The notes: a model not told the origin generated them from the letters alone. DNA of 64,000 nucleotides from Polynucleobacter sp. HIN7 (GCF_030297595.1 NZ_AP028138.1:620001-684000), one strand, 5' to 3'; shown: positions 52,509 through 63,825, counted from the first letter of the stretch. A program made the numbers and translations.

Positions 52509-54509
52509 ATGGATATGAGTACAACATCACTTAATCGTCGCGAACTGGCCAACGCCATTCGCTTTTTGGCCATCGATGCCGTTGAAAAATCGAAGTCGGG
52601 TCATCCTGGCGCACCGATGGGCATGGCCGACATTGCTGAGGTCTTATGGCGCGATCATCTCCACCATAATCCTGCCGATCCAGCATGGATTAATCGGGAT
52701 CGATTTGTCCTTTCCAATGGCCATGGATCAATGCTGATCTATGCTTTATTGCATCTCACCGGCTATGCCGTCAGCATTGACGATATTCAGAAGTTCCGAC
52801 AGTTGCATAGCATCACCGCCGGACACCCCGAAGTTGGTATTACGCCCGGAGTCGAAACCACTACTGGCCCCCTTGGTCAGGGGCTTGCGAATGCGGTGGG
52901 CATGGCCTTAGCAGAATCACTTCTTGCAAAGCGCTTTAACCGCCCCGGCCACTCCATCATTCATCACCACACTTATACCTTCTTGGGAGATGGTTGCCTC
53001 ATGGAGGGCGTGAGCCATGAGGCCTGCTCACTGGCAGGCGTCTGGGGCTTAAATAAACTCATTTGCTTTTATGACGACAACGGCATCTCAATTGACGGGC
53101 ATGTCGACGGTTGGTTTCGGGACGATACTGCCAAGCGTTTTGAGGCCTATGGCTGGAATGTAATTGGTCCCATTGATGGTCACGATAGCAATGCAATCTC
53201 ACAAGCCATTCAGAAAGCAAAGAATGAATCCAAGCGCCCAAGCTTGATTATTTGCAAGACCACGATTGGTTGGGGAGCTCCAAATATGGCGGGCACCCAT
53301 GATGTGCACGGCGCACCTTTGGGTGAGAAAGAAGCCCAAGCAACCCGTCAAGCACTTGGGTGGACCCACGCACCGTTTGTAATTCCGGCATCGATTAAAG
53401 ATGCATGGAGTGCGATCGTGGCAGGTAAGGCCAAACAGGCTGCTTGGGATGCGGCGTTTGCCAACTATCAACGTGAGTACCCTGAGCTCGCCAAAGAGTT
53501 ACTGCGTCGTATTGATGAAAAATTCCCTGAGGGTTGGGCCAATACCAAGTCCCAACTCTTTACGAGCATGAAAGCGATCGAAGCGCCGACAGCGAGTCGC
53601 AAGTCATCGCAACAGGTTTTGGAGGTTTTGGTCCCAGCTCTACCTGAGCTATTAGGTGGTTCTGCTGATCTCACCGGTTCCAACTTAACTGCTGTGAAAG
53701 CCAGCATCACCTGGCATCAAAAGCCTGAACAAGTAGCAAACTACCTATCCTATGGCGTGCGTGAATTCGGTATGAGTGCCATCATGAATGGCATTGCCTT
53801 GCATAAAGGCTTCATTCCTTATGGCGGCACCTTCGCAGTGTTCTCGGATTACGCCCGTAATGCCATGCGTATGAGTGCTCTGATGCACCAGCGTGTCATT
53901 TATGTGCTCACGCACGACTCGATTGGTCTGGGTGAGGATGGGCCAACCCACCAACCGATTGAACATGCAGCCAGCTTGCGATTGATCCCAAACCTCGACC
54001 TCTGGCGCCCTTGCGACGGATTTGAAACTGCCGTCGCTTGGACTGCAGCGATTGAGCGTACCGATGGACCCAGCGCACTCTTTTTATCTCGCCAAAATTT
54101 ACCCCAGCTTACCCAGGCGATCACGGAAACCCAGGTATTAAAGGGTGCTTATGTCTTATCAGACTCTCCTAATCCTGAGGCAGTTCTGATCGCAACCGGC
54201 TCCGAGGTAAGTCTAGCGATACAAGCCCAAGCACTCTTACGTACCAAAGGTAAGTCGGTACGCGTGGTATCCATGCCATGCACCTCAGCCTTTGATCGTC
54301 AGTCTCGCGAGTGGCAAGACGCGGTCTTACTCAAGGGCGTTCGCCGGATCGCGATTGAAGCTGGGCAGGGCGATCTATGGTGGAAATACGTTGGTTTAGA
54401 TGGCGCTGTGATTGGCATTAATCGGTTCGGAGAATCGGCGCCTGCACCAGCGGTTTATCAAGCCTTAGGTGTTACCGTTGACCGTATTGTTGAACTTGTT
54501 TTGTCCTAG
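52509..54509 (+). CDS. tkt: transketolase
   Basis: This 666-residue thiamine diphosphate enzyme has [53 protein letters not shown] with the cofactor site, and [18 protein letters not shown] near the middle. It moves two-carbon units in the pentose phosphate and Calvin pathways. ATG 52515 is another possible start. fba follows 8 bases later. Confidence 0.96.
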   Translation: MDMSTTSLNRRELANAIRFLAIDAVEKSKSGHPGAPMGMADIAEVLWRDHLHHNPADPAWINRDRFVLSNGHGSMLIYALLHLTGYAVSIDDIQKFRQLHSITAGHPEVGITPGVETTTGPLGQGLANAVGMALAESLLAKRFNRPGHSIIHHHTYTFLGDGCLMEGVSHEACSLAGVWGLNKLICFYDDNGISIDGHVDGWFRDDTAKRFEAYGWNVIGPIDGHDSNAISQAIQKAKNESKRPSLIICKTTIGWGAPNMAGTHDVHGAPLGEKEAQATRQALGWTHAPFVIPASIKDAWSAIVAGKAKQAAWDAAFANYQREYPELAKELLRRIDEKFPEGWANTKSQLFTSMKAIEAPTASRKSSQQVLEVLVPALPELLGGSADLTGSNLTAVKASITWHQKPEQVANYLSYGVREFGMSAIMNGIALHKGFIPYGGTFAVFSDYARNAMRMSALMHQRVIYVLTHDSIGLGEDGPTHQPIEHAASLRLIPNLDLWRPCDGFETAVAWTAAIERTDGPSALFLSRQNLPQLTQAITETQVLKGAYVLSDSPNPEAVLIATGSEVSLAIQAQALLRTKGKSVRVVSMPCTSAFDRQSREWQDAVLLKGVRRIAIEAGQGDLWWKYVGLDGAVIGINRFGESAPAPAVYQALGVTVDRIVELVLS

Positions 54510-54517
54510 AGGAAAAA

Positions 54518-55582
54518 ATGGCATTAATTTCATTAAGACAGCTTTTAGATCACGCGGCTGAGCATCATTACGGACTGCCAGCATTCAATGTCAATAACAT
54601 GGAGCAGATCCATGCCATCATGCAGGCCGCTGATCAGGTCGATAGCCCTGTGATTTTGCAGGCTTCAGCAGGCGCGCGTAAATATGCTGGTGAGCCATTC
54701 CTGCGGATGCTAGTACTCGCAGCGGTTGAGCAGTACCCTCATATTCCAATTTGCATGCATCAGGATCACGGTGCCTCCCCGGCAGTCTGCCAGGCATCGA
54801 TCCGTAGCGGCTTTTCTAGTGTGATGATGGATGGCTCACTAAAAGAAGACGCCAAGACCCCGGCTGACTTTGCCTATAACGTGGATGTGACCCGCCGAGT
54901 GGTCGATATGGCACATGCCGTGGGCGTCTCAGTGGAAGGCGAGTTGGGTTGCTTAGGTTCATTAGAAACTGGACAAGCGGGTGATGAGGATGGCAGTGGG
55001 GCAGAGGGCGTACTCGATCATTCTCAGCTACTCACTGATCCAGACGAGGCAGCCGAGTTTGTTGCCAAGACGCAAGTGGATGCCCTAGCCATTGCGATTG
55101 GCACCAGTCATGGTGCGTATAAGTTCACCAGACCACCCACTGGCGATATTTTGGCAATCGACCGTATTAAGGCCATCAATCAGCGGATTCCGAATACGCA
55201 TTTAGTGATGCATGGATCATCGAGCGTGCCGCAAGAGTGGTTGGCGATTATTCGTGAACATGGCGGCACTATTAAAGAGACCTATGGTGTGCCAGTAGAA
55301 GAGATCGTTGAAGGAATTAAGCACGGCGTGCGCAAAATTAATATCGACACCGATATTCGTTTGGCCATGACTGGAGCAATCCGCAAGTTTTTCTCAGAAC
55401 ACCCAGAAGAATTTGATCCTCGCGCTTTTCTCAAGGTTGCTACAGCAGCCGCTAAGGGAATTTGCGAGGCGCGCTTCAAATCCTTTGGGTGCGCTGGCCA
55501 AGCGAGCAAGATTAAAGTGATTCCCTTGGAAAAGATGGCAGCGCGCTACGCCAAGGGAGAGTTAAAAGCTGTTGTGCAGTAA
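54518..55582 (+). CDS. fba: fructose-bisphosphate aldolase, class II (Calvin-cycle subtype)
   Basis: This 354-residue aldolase has the zinc site [39 protein letters not shown] and [19 protein letters not shown]. The length and the sequence are those of the CbbA-type class II enzyme, used in glycolysis/gluconeogenesis and in the Calvin cycle. It is between tkt and gap, with GAGG before its start. Confidence 0.95.
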   Translation: MALISLRQLLDHAAEHHYGLPAFNVNNMEQIHAIMQAADQVDSPVILQASAGARKYAGEPFLRMLVLAAVEQYPHIPICMHQDHGASPAVCQASIRSGFSSVMMDGSLKEDAKTPADFAYNVDVTRRVVDMAHAVGVSVEGELGCLGSLETGQAGDEDGSGAEGVLDHSQLLTDPDEAAEFVAKTQVDALAIAIGTSHGAYKFTRPPTGDILAIDRIKAINQRIPNTHLVMHGSSSVPQEWLAIIREHGGTIKETYGVPVEEIVEGIKHGVRKINIDTDIRLAMTGAIRKFFSEHPEEFDPRAFLKVATAAAKGICEARFKSFGCAGQASKIKVIPLEKMAARYAKGELKAVVQ

Positions 55583-55612
55583 TGATTGAGCAAAAGGAAT
55601 AAAGAGGAAAAC

Positions 55613-56638
55613 ATGACGATCCGAGTTGCAATTAATGGATATGGCCGGATTGGCCGGATGGTATTGCGCGCTCTCTACGAAGAGGCGATGTTGCAGAATA
55701 AAAAACGTGATATCCAAATCGTCGCCATTAATGCGATGGGCGATATTGATATCAACGCACATCTCACCCAATATGACTCCGCCCACGGTCGTTTTCCGGG
55801 AACAGTAAGCGTTGACGGTGATTACATGGTGGTCAATGGCGATCGGATTCGGATGTACTCAACCCGCAATCCCCTTGAAACTCCATGGGGCAAAGAGGGC
55901 GTTGATTTGGTACTCGAGTGTTCTGGTAAGTTCACCTCCAAAGAAAAAGCGATGGTCCATATTCAGCAGGGAGCCAAGAAGGTATTAATCTCGGCCCCCG
56001 GTGAAAAGGATGTCGATGCCACAATCGTATATGGCGTCAATGAGAAGGTCTTAAAACCCACCGATGTCGTGGTATCTAATGCAAGCTGCACCACCAATTG
56101 CTTGGCACCACTAGTCAAGCCCTTACTTGAGAAGATTGGGATTGAGTCTGGCCTCATGACCACGATTCATGCGTTTACGAATGATCAAGTACTCACTGAT
56201 GTGTATCACAAGGATAAGCGTCGGGCACGCTCAGCTGTGAGCAGTATGATTCCCACCAAAACCGGTGCTGCAAAAGCGGTTGGTTTAGTGCTGCCAGAGC
56301 TTGCAGGGCGCTTTGACGGTTTTGCGATGCGCGTACCTACCATTAATGTCTCGGTCGTTGACCTCACCTTTATTGCCAAGCGTCCCACCTCGGTGGATGA
56401 AGTTCATCAAATACTGAAGGCTGCGAGTGAGCATGAGCTCAAAGGCATTTTGGGGTTTAATACCTTACCTCTGGTATCCATCGACTTTAATCATGATCCC
56501 CGACCCAGTATTTATGATGCTTCACAAACGCGGGTCTCGAGCGATGGCAAGTTGGTCAAGGTCTTGGCGTGGTACGACAACGAATGGGGCTACTCTGTGC
56601 AAATGCTCAATGCGGCAGAAGCGCTGATGGCGGTGTAA
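55613..56638 (+). CDS. gap: glyceraldehyde-3-phosphate dehydrogenase
   Basis: This protein of about 341 residues has [19 protein letters not shown], catalytic Cys in [18 protein letters not shown], and [19 protein letters not shown] at the C-terminus. It joins glycolysis and gluconeogenesis. The start at 55613 follows GAGGAAA. It is not followed by pgk, which in many betaproteobacteria is near, but by ppc after 4 bases. Confidence 0.95.
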   Translation: MTIRVAINGYGRIGRMVLRALYEEAMLQNKKRDIQIVAINAMGDIDINAHLTQYDSAHGRFPGTVSVDGDYMVVNGDRIRMYSTRNPLETPWGKEGVDLVLECSGKFTSKEKAMVHIQQGAKKVLISAPGEKDVDATIVYGVNEKVLKPTDVVVSNASCTTNCLAPLVKPLLEKIGIESGLMTTIHAFTNDQVLTDVYHKDKRRARSAVSSMIPTKTGAAKAVGLVLPELAGRFDGFAMRVPTINVSVVDLTFIAKRPTSVDEVHQILKAASEHELKGILGFNTLPLVSIDFNHDPRPSIYDASQTRVSSDGKLVKVLAWYDNEWGYSVQMLNAAEALMAV

Positions 56639-56642
56639 GGCA

Positions 56643-59453
56643 TTGGCCAGTAGACCCTCTACTCGAAAACAAGACCCCGACTCGGCCTTGGTTGACGATA
56701 TTCGTCTACTTGGGCGCATTTTAGGGGATGTGATTCGGGAACAAGAGGGCGTTGCAATATTCAATTTGATTGAGCAGATTCGGGTCTTATCGGTCCGGTT
56801 TCATCGCCATGGTGATGAAAATGCTAACAAAGAGCTTAAGAAGCTTTTAAAGGGATTGAGTGCCGATGATGCAGTCAAGGTTATTCGAGCCTTTACCTAC
56901 TTTAGTCATTTGGCAAATTTGGCGGAGGATCGCCATCAATTGCGACGTCAAGCCGCCCAAGAGCGTATTGCTAGTCAACAGCCCGGTAGTATTGATTTAG
57001 CTTTAGAGCGAATTCATGCGGCAGGTATTAGTAAAGCAACCATTGTTAAAACCCTTACTGATAGTTATTTATCACCCGTACTGACCGCGCACCCAACTGA
57101 GGTGCAACGCAAAAGTATTTTGGACGCGGAGCGTAGCATTGCGCAATTATTGCTAAATCGTGATCAGATTAAAGATCGAGCAAAAGCATATCAACTCAAA
57201 AAAGATCGGTTATGTGAGCGTGAGCTTGCCGACAATGAATTACAAATCAAGGCACGCGTGATTCAGTTATGGCAAACCCGTTTGTTACGCTATACCAAAC
57301 TAAAGGTTGCTGACGAAATTGAAAATGCCTTGAGTTACTACGAGGCTACTTTTTTACGGGAGATCCCCAAGCTCTACGCTGAACTAGAGGACCGTCTTGG
57401 GCAACCGCATATCGCTTCCTTTTTACGAATGGGTCAATGGACCGGCGGCGATCGGGACGGCAACCCTAATGTTAGTGCCCAAACCTTGGAATATGCCCTA
57501 AAACGGCAGGCCGAGATGATATTGCGTCATTACTTAACCGAAGTGCATTATCTGGGCACGGAGCTCTCTCTGTCGGCATTCTTGGTGGGCTTTCCAAAGG
57601 CCATGCAAGCCTTAGCGAATCGCTCCCCCGATGAGAATGAGCATCGCATGGATGAGCCCTACCGCCGAGCCTTAACCGGTATTTACTCGCGACTCGCTGC
57701 CACACTCAAAGACTTAACCGGGGGCGATGCAGCGCGACACGCCGTGCCACCCCAAAATCCCTATCAAAGCGCAAGAGAATTCTTGGACGACTTGCAAGTG
57801 ATTGAAGGATCCTTGCGCTCCCATTCTGCGGAGGCACTCATTAATCAGCGTTTAAGGGCGCTCATCCGTGCTGTTGAAGTATTTGGTTTTCACTTGGCGA
57901 CCGTGGACTTGCGCCAGAGCTCAGACCAGCATGAAGAGGTATTGCAAGAGTTGCTGTCTGTCGCCAAGATTGAGGACAACTACCGAGCTTTAGATGAGGC
58001 TGCTAAGCAGGCATTATTAATCCGCTTACTCAATGAAGCACGGCCACTGCAGGTGGTTGGCGCAGAGTATTCCCCACACACGATGAGTGAGCTTGCCATT
58101 TTTGCCCTTGCTAAACGTCTACGTGAGCGTTTTGGTGCAGATGCGATCCGCCACTACATCATTAGTCATACCGAGACCGTCAGCGATTTGCTAGAGGTGA
58201 TGCTACTGCAAAAGGAACTTGGTCTGATGCGCGGTACCTTAGATTCTAAGGCGCGGATTGATCTCATCACCGTACCCTTATTTGAAACCATTGAAGATCT
58301 TCGCAATGCAGCACCCATCATGCGTGACTTCTATGCCTTGCCAGGTATTGCCAATTTAGTGAAACGGTCGGGTGCCGAGCAAGACATTATGTTGGGCTAT
58401 TCCGATAGTAATAAAGATGGCGGGATCTTCACCAGCAACTGGGAGCTGTATTGTGCTGAGATTGCCCTGGTGGAGCTCTTTGAGCGCTTAGCCAATAGTC
58501 ACAATATTCAGCTGCGCTTATTTCATGGGCGCGGTGGAACAGTAGGGCGTGGTGGTGGCCCTAGTTATGAAGCCATTCTGGCGCAGCCACCAGGGACTGT
58601 TCGAGGTCAAATTCGCTTGACGGAGCAGGGGGAGGTGATTGGTTCGAAATACGCCAACCCAGCGATTGGTCGACAAAATTTAGAGGCATTAATTGCGGCT
58701 ACTCTTGAGGCTACTCTCCTGCAACCAACCAAGCCCGCAACACCCTTGTTCCTTAAAACGGCTGCCCAGATTTCAGAATCCAGTATGCGGGCCTACCGCC
58801 GTTTAATCTATGAGACCGAGGGCTTCGCCGAATACTTTTTCCAAGCTACGCCGATTCGTGAGATCGCCGAGCTCAATATTGGTTCACGACCCGCATCCCG
58901 AAAAGCGACTCAGCGTATTGAGGATCTTCGAGCCATTCCATGGGGATTTAGTTGGGGCCAATGCCGTCTAACGCTCCCCGGTTGGTTTGGTTTTGGATCT
59001 GCCATTTACGAGTTATTGCATGACGCCAAGCCAAAAGAGCGCGCTACGAACTTGGCTCTATTAAAGCGGATGTATCGTCAGTGGCCATTCTTTCGAACCC
59101 TCTTATCGAATATGGATATGGCTTTATCCAAAGCAGATCTTGATTTGGCTGCTCTTTACAGTGAGCTGGTTACCGATTCGCGCTTACGCAAAAAGATCTT
59201 TGCGGCCATGTGCGAGGAGTGGGATAAGACCATTGATGCACTTGTGCAAATCACGGGGGAGAAGCAACGCCTTGCCAATAACCCAATCTTAGCCCGGTCC
59301 ATACGCCATCGCTTTCCTTACATCGACCCTTTGCACCACATTCAGGTTGAGCTAGTCAGACGCTATCGTGCTGGGCAAAGCGATGAGCGGGTTAAGCGGG
59401 GCATCCACTTATCCATCAATGGCATTGCATCGGGCTTACGAAATACGGGATAA
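56643..59453 (+). CDS. ppc: phosphoenolpyruvate carboxylase
   Basis: This 936-residue enzyme has [87 protein letters not shown] and the C-terminal RNTG. It adds bicarbonate to PEP to give oxaloacetate. The start is TTG, 4 bases after the gap stop, with TAAGG before it. It ends a tightly packed five-gene run. Confidence 0.96.
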   Translation: MASRPSTRKQDPDSALVDDIRLLGRILGDVIREQEGVAIFNLIEQIRVLSVRFHRHGDENANKELKKLLKGLSADDAVKVIRAFTYFSHLANLAEDRHQLRRQAAQERIASQQPGSIDLALERIHAAGISKATIVKTLTDSYLSPVLTAHPTEVQRKSILDAERSIAQLLLNRDQIKDRAKAYQLKKDRLCERELADNELQIKARVIQLWQTRLLRYTKLKVADEIENALSYYEATFLREIPKLYAELEDRLGQPHIASFLRMGQWTGGDRDGNPNVSAQTLEYALKRQAEMILRHYLTEVHYLGTELSLSAFLVGFPKAMQALANRSPDENEHRMDEPYRRALTGIYSRLAATLKDLTGGDAARHAVPPQNPYQSAREFLDDLQVIEGSLRSHSAEALINQRLRALIRAVEVFGFHLATVDLRQSSDQHEEVLQELLSVAKIEDNYRALDEAAKQALLIRLLNEARPLQVVGAEYSPHTMSELAIFALAKRLRERFGADAIRHYIISHTETVSDLLEVMLLQKELGLMRGTLDSKARIDLITVPLFETIEDLRNAAPIMRDFYALPGIANLVKRSGAEQDIMLGYSDSNKDGGIFTSNWELYCAEIALVELFERLANSHNIQLRLFHGRGGTVGRGGGPSYEAILAQPPGTVRGQIRLTEQGEVIGSKYANPAIGRQNLEALIAATLEATLLQPTKPATPLFLKTAAQISESSMRAYRRLIYETEGFAEYFFQATPIREIAELNIGSRPASRKATQRIEDLRAIPWGFSWGQCRLTLPGWFGFGSAIYELLHDAKPKERATNLALLKRMYRQWPFFRTLLSNMDMALSKADLDLAALYSELVTDSRLRKKIFAAMCEEWDKTIDALVQITGEKQRLANNPILARSIRHRFPYIDPLHHIQVELVRRYRAGQSDERVKRGIHLSINGIASGLRNTG

Positions 59454-59462
59454 ATCCGTCAA

Positions 59463-60311
59463 TCACTTATGGTGATCGGCAGGAAGCTCAACACCGCATT
59501 CGCGACAGTATTTATCGGTGGCATTGAGATCATCGGCTAAGCAGTTTGGACAGGTGCGCGGATCTAGATCTGGTCGATGGCGCCGTAGCGCCATTTCACT
59601 CGTGACAATTCCAGTGGGAACTGCTAAGGTGCCCCAGCCCATCAGCATCATGGTTGATGCAATCAATTTACCCAAATCCGTTTGTGGGGTGATGTCACCA
59701 AAACCAACGGTTGTCATGGTCGTAATGGCCCAATAAATACTAATTGGAATACTGGTGAATCCATTTTGTGGACCCTCAACCACATACATGAGTGTGCCCA
59801 TTACCATCACGACCATTAGCACGACCGACAAAAACACCATAATTTTGCGTCGACTAGCGGCTAGGGCATTTGCTAGATGGTTGTACTCGACCAAGAAACT
59901 CGTGAGCTTGAAGATCCGGAATATGCGTAAAAGACGTAGAACCCGAACATCAATCAGTGAATGCAACTCCGGGAAGAATAGCGCTAGGTAGGTTGGTAAA
60001 AATGCGATGAGATCAATGATTCCAAAAAAGCTCAGCGCATATTTGCGTCGATCGGGAGCACAGTAGAGGCGCGCAAGGTATTCAACGGTGAAAATGAAGG
60101 TAAAAAACCACTCCAAGGCAAAGAGGATCGAGTGAAACTTGGCTGATATGCTCTGCACACTATCAAGCACTACCACCAAAATCGAGACCAGAATGACAAA
60201 GATCAAAATCCGGTCAAAGAGTCGGCCAGCGCGGGTATCGGACTCAAAAATAACCCGATACAAGGTCTCTTTCAGAGTCTGTTCTTCATGGATCTGAGGC
60301 TTGGCGGTCAT
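59463..60311 (-). CDS. voltage-gated-type potassium channel with C-terminal zinc ribbon
   Basis: This 282-residue membrane protein has six transmembrane segments, an Arg-rich S4-like stretch RVLRLLRIFRIFKLTSF, and a pore with TTMTTVGFGDITP, the potassium filter. The C-terminal tail has CPNC and CREC pairs (CPNCLADDLNATDKYCREC), a zinc-ribbon-like fold. The role would be potassium or membrane-potential control. The ribbon is unusual and may bind metal or sense redox. It is convergent with ppc. Confidence 0.88.
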   Translation of the reverse strand: MTAKPQIHEEQTLKETLYRVIFESDTRAGRLFDRILIFVILVSILVVVLDSVQSISAKFHSILFALEWFFTFIFTVEYLARLYCAPDRRKYALSFFGIIDLIAFLPTYLALFFPELHSLIDVRVLRLLRIFRIFKLTSFLVEYNHLANALAASRRKIMVFLSVVLMVVMVMGTLMYVVEGPQNGFTSIPISIYWAITTMTTVGFGDITPQTDLGKLIASTMMLMGWGTLAVPTGIVTSEMALRRHRPDLDPRTCPNCLADDLNATDKYCRECGVELPADHHK

Positions 60312-60392
60312 ATCGGCCTTGGGTGTTCAAAACAATTAGAATAACGGTTTACCAAGTAATCATTAATTTAGCCTAAATACGAAGGAATTTGC

Positions 60393-61526
60393 ATGCCAGG
60401 CCTTTTGCCCAATGTAGACCCGGATGGTCTATTGGAATTCTCGGTAGTCTATACCGATCGTTCTTTAAATCACATGTCAGCGGAATTTAAGAAAGTTATT
60501 ACTGATATTTCCGCAATTCTCAAGGATGTTTACAAAGCGCATTCCACCGTCGTGGTTCCTGGAAGCGGGACCTATGGCATGGAGGCGGTGGCACGGCAGT
60601 TTGCTCCTGGTAAAAAATGTCTGATTATTCGTAATGGCTGGTTTAGCTATCGCTGGACACAAATTTTTGATCTTGAGCAGTTCACCCAAGATGTTCATGT
60701 CATCAAAGGTCGCCAAGTTGAACAAACTGCCCAAGGTGCGTATGCACCCCCTCCGATCGAAGAGGTTATCGCCTTTATTCAGAAAGAAAAGCCAGACGTC
60801 GTATTTGCTCCGCATGTCGAGACCTCCGCCGGAATTATTCTGCCCCCCGAGTATTTGAGGGCTATTGGTGACGCAGTGGAATCCGTTGATGGATTATTTG
60901 TATTGGATTGCATTGCCTCTGGTGCAATGTGGGTTGATATGAAAGCCAGCAAAGTGGACGTCTTGATTAGCGCTCCGCAAAAAGGGTGGAGTAGCTCGCC
61001 ATGTTGCGCTTTGATTGGTCTCTCCGAGCGTGCTCGGCAAAAAATTGAGCATACTCAAAGCAATAGCTTCTCAATTGATCTCAAGAAGTGGTTGCAGATT
61101 ATGGAGACCTACGAGAAGGGTGCGCATGTGTATCACACCACCATGCCAACCGATGCATTGAAGATCCTGCGTAACGCCATGAAAGAGACCCAATCGCATG
61201 GATTTGATTACCTCAAGCAGCAGCAGATTGAGTTAGGCACCAGAGTTCGAGCCTTAATGGTTGCTAAGGGCTTTCCAAGCGTAGCCGCAACAGGCTATCA
61301 AGCTCCGTGTGTCGTGGTGAGTTACACCACCGATCCGGATATGCAGTCTGGTAAGAAGTTTATGGAGGTAGGCCTGCAAACTGCAGCGGGTGTGCCATTG
61401 CAGGTGGGCGAGGGCCCAGAGTTTAGGACCTTCCGTATTGGATTATTTGGTCTCGAGAAGTTGCTTCATATTGAGCGCGCCATCACGCATCTTGAAGCTG
61501 CGATGGACAAGATCACAGCAAAGTAA
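60393..61526 (+). CDS. class V aminotransferase (alanine/serine-glyoxylate type)
   Basis: This 377-residue PLP enzyme has VVPGSGTYGMEAVARQF, VFAPHVETSAGIILPPEYL, and the PLP Lys in SAPQKGWSSSP. It belongs to the alanine-glyoxylate aminotransferase branch, distinct from the one at 62641. Possible substrates are alanine, serine or aminoethylphosphonate with glyoxylate or pyruvate. It is followed by a convergent 3-hydroxyacyl-CoA dehydrogenase-like gene. Confidence 0.85.
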   Translation: MPGLLPNVDPDGLLEFSVVYTDRSLNHMSAEFKKVITDISAILKDVYKAHSTVVVPGSGTYGMEAVARQFAPGKKCLIIRNGWFSYRWTQIFDLEQFTQDVHVIKGRQVEQTAQGAYAPPPIEEVIAFIQKEKPDVVFAPHVETSAGIILPPEYLRAIGDAVESVDGLFVLDCIASGAMWVDMKASKVDVLISAPQKGWSSSPCCALIGLSERARQKIEHTQSNSFSIDLKKWLQIMETYEKGAHVYHTTMPTDALKILRNAMKETQSHGFDYLKQQQIELGTRVRALMVAKGFPSVAATGYQAPCVVVSYTTDPDMQSGKKFMEVGLQTAAGVPLQVGEGPEFRTFRIGLFGLEKLLHIERAITHLEAAMDKITAK

Positions 61527-62435
61527 TTACTTTTCGATCTTTAAGACAGCAAAGGCAGCCTGAAGGCGCTTGGAGTAAATCTCCTTTAGCGCCTTTACTT
61601 TTTCAGGGGTCCACGACCAAAAGCCAGCAAGACTTTTGGTTCCCGTTTTGCCACTCTTAACCATATTTAGAATCGATTCTGGCATCGCAGTGTCATTGCA
61701 AAGCGCAGGATAGATCTCCTTGGCAGCATTGCAATTGACATCCCAACCCGATAATTCTTTCTGAGTGATGGGTCCGACCGCAGCATACCGAAATCCAAAG
61801 CTGTAGCGGACCGCATCATCCACATCCTCCGGCGTTGCAACACCGCGATCGATTAAGTAGAGCGCTTCCCGCATTAAGGCATGCTGGATGCGATTGGCTA
61901 AAAATCCTGGAATATCTTGCCTGACCAAAACTGGCTTCTTATCAATGGATTGATAAAAGGCATACACTGCATCCGCAATCCTTGGATCGGTTTTCTCACC
62001 CAATACGATTTCGACTAGGGGCACCAGTTCAGCGGGCATAAAGTAATGGGCCCCCATCATGCGATGGGCTGTTTTCAAACCCTGTGCGATTTTGCTAATT
62101 GGGTAAGCGGAGCTATTACTCCCAATCGGTATCTCTTGTGGAACACGTTGGTCTAAAGAATGAAATAAGGCTTGCTTGGTTGGCAAATCCTCAATAATTG
62201 TTTCCACAATCCAGCGACAGTCAGTCCAGTCGCTCCATGTATCAATTTCGCCGGCGCGAGATGACCCTGCAGCACTCCGTTTGTCGGATGAGCATAAGGC
62301 GATCGCATCCTCTAAGCATTGTTTTGCCTTTTCTTGGGTACGACCTAAAACCACCACGGGGACATCTGCCCCCAAGAAGCCAGCCGCAATGCCCGTTGCC
62401 ATGGTGCCAGTTCCAACTACCGTTACATAAGCCAT
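61527..62435 (-). CDS. 3-hydroxyacyl-CoA dehydrogenase family protein
   Basis: This protein of about 302 residues has an NAD motif VTVVGTGTMATGIAAGFLG and the domain signature AHRMMGAHYFMPAELVPLVE, with GFLANRIQHALMREALYLI and GFRYAAVGP. Similar proteins oxidise 3-hydroxyacyl-CoA or beta-hydroxyacids such as gulonate. The start at 62435 has AGGGG before it. It is between two aminotransferases. Confidence 0.87.
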   Translation of the reverse strand: MAYVTVVGTGTMATGIAAGFLGADVPVVVLGRTQEKAKQCLEDAIALCSSDKRSAAGSSRAGEIDTWSDWTDCRWIVETIIEDLPTKQALFHSLDQRVPQEIPIGSNSSAYPISKIAQGLKTAHRMMGAHYFMPAELVPLVEIVLGEKTDPRIADAVYAFYQSIDKKPVLVRQDIPGFLANRIQHALMREALYLIDRGVATPEDVDDAVRYSFGFRYAAVGPITQKELSGWDVNCNAAKEIYPALCNDTAMPESILNMVKSGKTGTKSLAGFWSWTPEKVKALKEIYSKRLQAAFAVLKIEK

Positions 62436-62491
62436 CAAAAGCCCCTATTAAGAATCATGAAATAAACAAGAGTCTAATTCAGTATGGCAAG

Positions 62492-62509
62492 TGTCAGCTT
62501 GGCTTGACA
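62492..62509 (+). promoter_or_regulatory. single TGT-N12-ACA palindrome upstream of sgaA
   Basis: TGTCAGCTTGGCTTGACA is a TGTCA-N8-TGACA inverted repeat that also matches the PpsR/CrtJ pattern, 131 bases before the sgaA start. TTGACA (62504-62509) overlaps it and could be a -35, but no clear -10 follows. A TGT-N12-ACA match is expected by chance about once per 4 kb, so the call is weak. Confidence 0.35.
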
Positions 62510-62640
62510 GGCTATCGCATCCAATTGGTCGAGTAGAGAATATCCCAAACAGGTCAAGGCAAGTGAGCCCTGAAACTGGTATAAATGGGGCTTTGCTTTT
62601 TTAAGTAATTGCCATTTATAACGACAACGACAGACAAATT

Positions 62641-63825
62641 ATGCTGAAACTTGACCAACATCCATCCGGTAGACATTTTTTACATATTCCAGGGCCCAGT
62701 CCAGTCCCATCCAGAATCTTGCGTGCAATTAGCTATCAAACCATTGATCATCGCGGCCCCGAGTTCGGTGAGTTAGGTCTTCAATTACTGGCTGGTATGC
62801 AAACCATCTTCAAGACCAAGCATCCAGTGATCATTTATCCAAGTTCAGGAACTGGTGCATGGGAAGGTGCTCTCGTAAATACTCTTTCACCTGGTGATCT
62901 CGTCCTGATGTACGAGACTGGTCATTTTGCAACCCTTTGGAATAAGTTGGCCCAACGTTTAGGTATTAAAACAGAGTTCATTGGCTTGCCCGGTGCCGAA
63001 GGTTGGCGTCACGGGGTTGATGCGGCCAAAATTGAAGAGCGTCTTAAGGCAGATACTGGTCATCAAATTAAGGCAGTCTGTGTGGTTCATAACGAGACCT
63101 CAACGGGCGTTACTTCCAATATCGCCGCGGTGCGCAAAGCCATTGATGCGGCAAAGCATCCTGCGCTTTTAATGGTCGATACGATCTCAGGTCTAGCCTC
63201 AGCCGATTTTCGTCATGACGAGTGGGGTGTTGATGTAACCGTGAGCGGTTCGCAAAAGGGCTTGATGCTCCCACCGGGTATCGGATTTAATGCGATTTCA
63301 CCGAAAGCGTTAGAAGCCAGTAAGCGTGCCACCCTACCTAAAGCCTACTGGGCTTGGGATGAAATTCTGGAGTCCAATAAGACGGGTTATTGGCCTTCAA
63401 CGCCTGCAACCAATTTGCTCTATGGCTTGCATGAGGCGATTGAGATGATTTTGAATGAAGGTATGGACAATGTATTTGCTCGCCATCAGCGCCTTGCCAA
63501 GGCTTGCCGTGCGGCAGTTGAGGCCTGGGGATTGGAAGTTCAGTGTAAAGACCCTGCGGTTTACTCGCCAGTATTGACCGGCGTGCGCACCCCAGAAGGA
63601 GTGGATGCCGATGCCTTGCGTAAATTAATCTTTGAACGCTATAACTTGTCCCTTGGTACTGGCTTGGGTAAGGTAAAAGGTCAATTGTTCCGTATTGGAC
63701 ATTTGGGCGATTGCAACGAGTTGTCCTTGCTTGCCGCCATCAGCGGATGCGAAATGGGTATGAACCGTTTTGGCATCAAACTCAAAGGCAGTGGTATTCT
63801 TGCGGCTCAAGAGGCTCTTCAGTAA
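62641..63825 (+). CDS. sgaA: serine-glyoxylate aminotransferase
   Basis: This 394-residue class V aminotransferase has HIPGPSPVPSRILRAI, DHRGPEFGELGLQLL, IYPSSGTGAWEGALVNTL, VVHNETSTGVTSNIA, MVDTISGLASADF and the PLP Lys in SGSQKGLMLPPG. It converts serine and glyoxylate to hydroxypyruvate and glycine, a step of the serine cycle and of photorespiratory glycolate use. The other genes needed for a full serine cycle are not in the window apart from ppc. Confidence 0.93.
   Translation: MLKLDQHPSGRHFLHIPGPSPVPSRILRAISYQTIDHRGPEFGELGLQLLAGMQTIFKTKHPVIIYPSSGTGAWEGALVNTLSPGDLVLMYETGHFATLWNKLAQRLGIKTEFIGLPGAEGWRHGVDAAKIEERLKADTGHQIKAVCVVHNETSTGVTSNIAAVRKAIDAAKHPALLMVDTISGLASADFRHDEWGVDVTVSGSQKGLMLPPGIGFNAISPKALEASKRATLPKAYWAWDEILESNKTGYWPSTPATNLLYGLHEAIEMILNEGMDNVFARHQRLAKACRAAVEAWGLEVQCKDPAVYSPVLTGVRTPEGVDADALRKLIFERYNLSLGTGLGKVKGQLFRIGHLGDCNELSLLAAISGCEMGMNRFGIKLKGSGILAAQEALQ

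Noticed and set aside
51487..59453. A complete Calvin-cycle operon
   Set aside because: No RuBisCO or phosphoribulokinase is found in any frame of the window.
62566..62603. AGCCC...GGGCT hairpin with T-rich tail before sgaA, as an attenuator
   Set aside because: The stem is only five base pairs with a 17-base loop, too weak to support.
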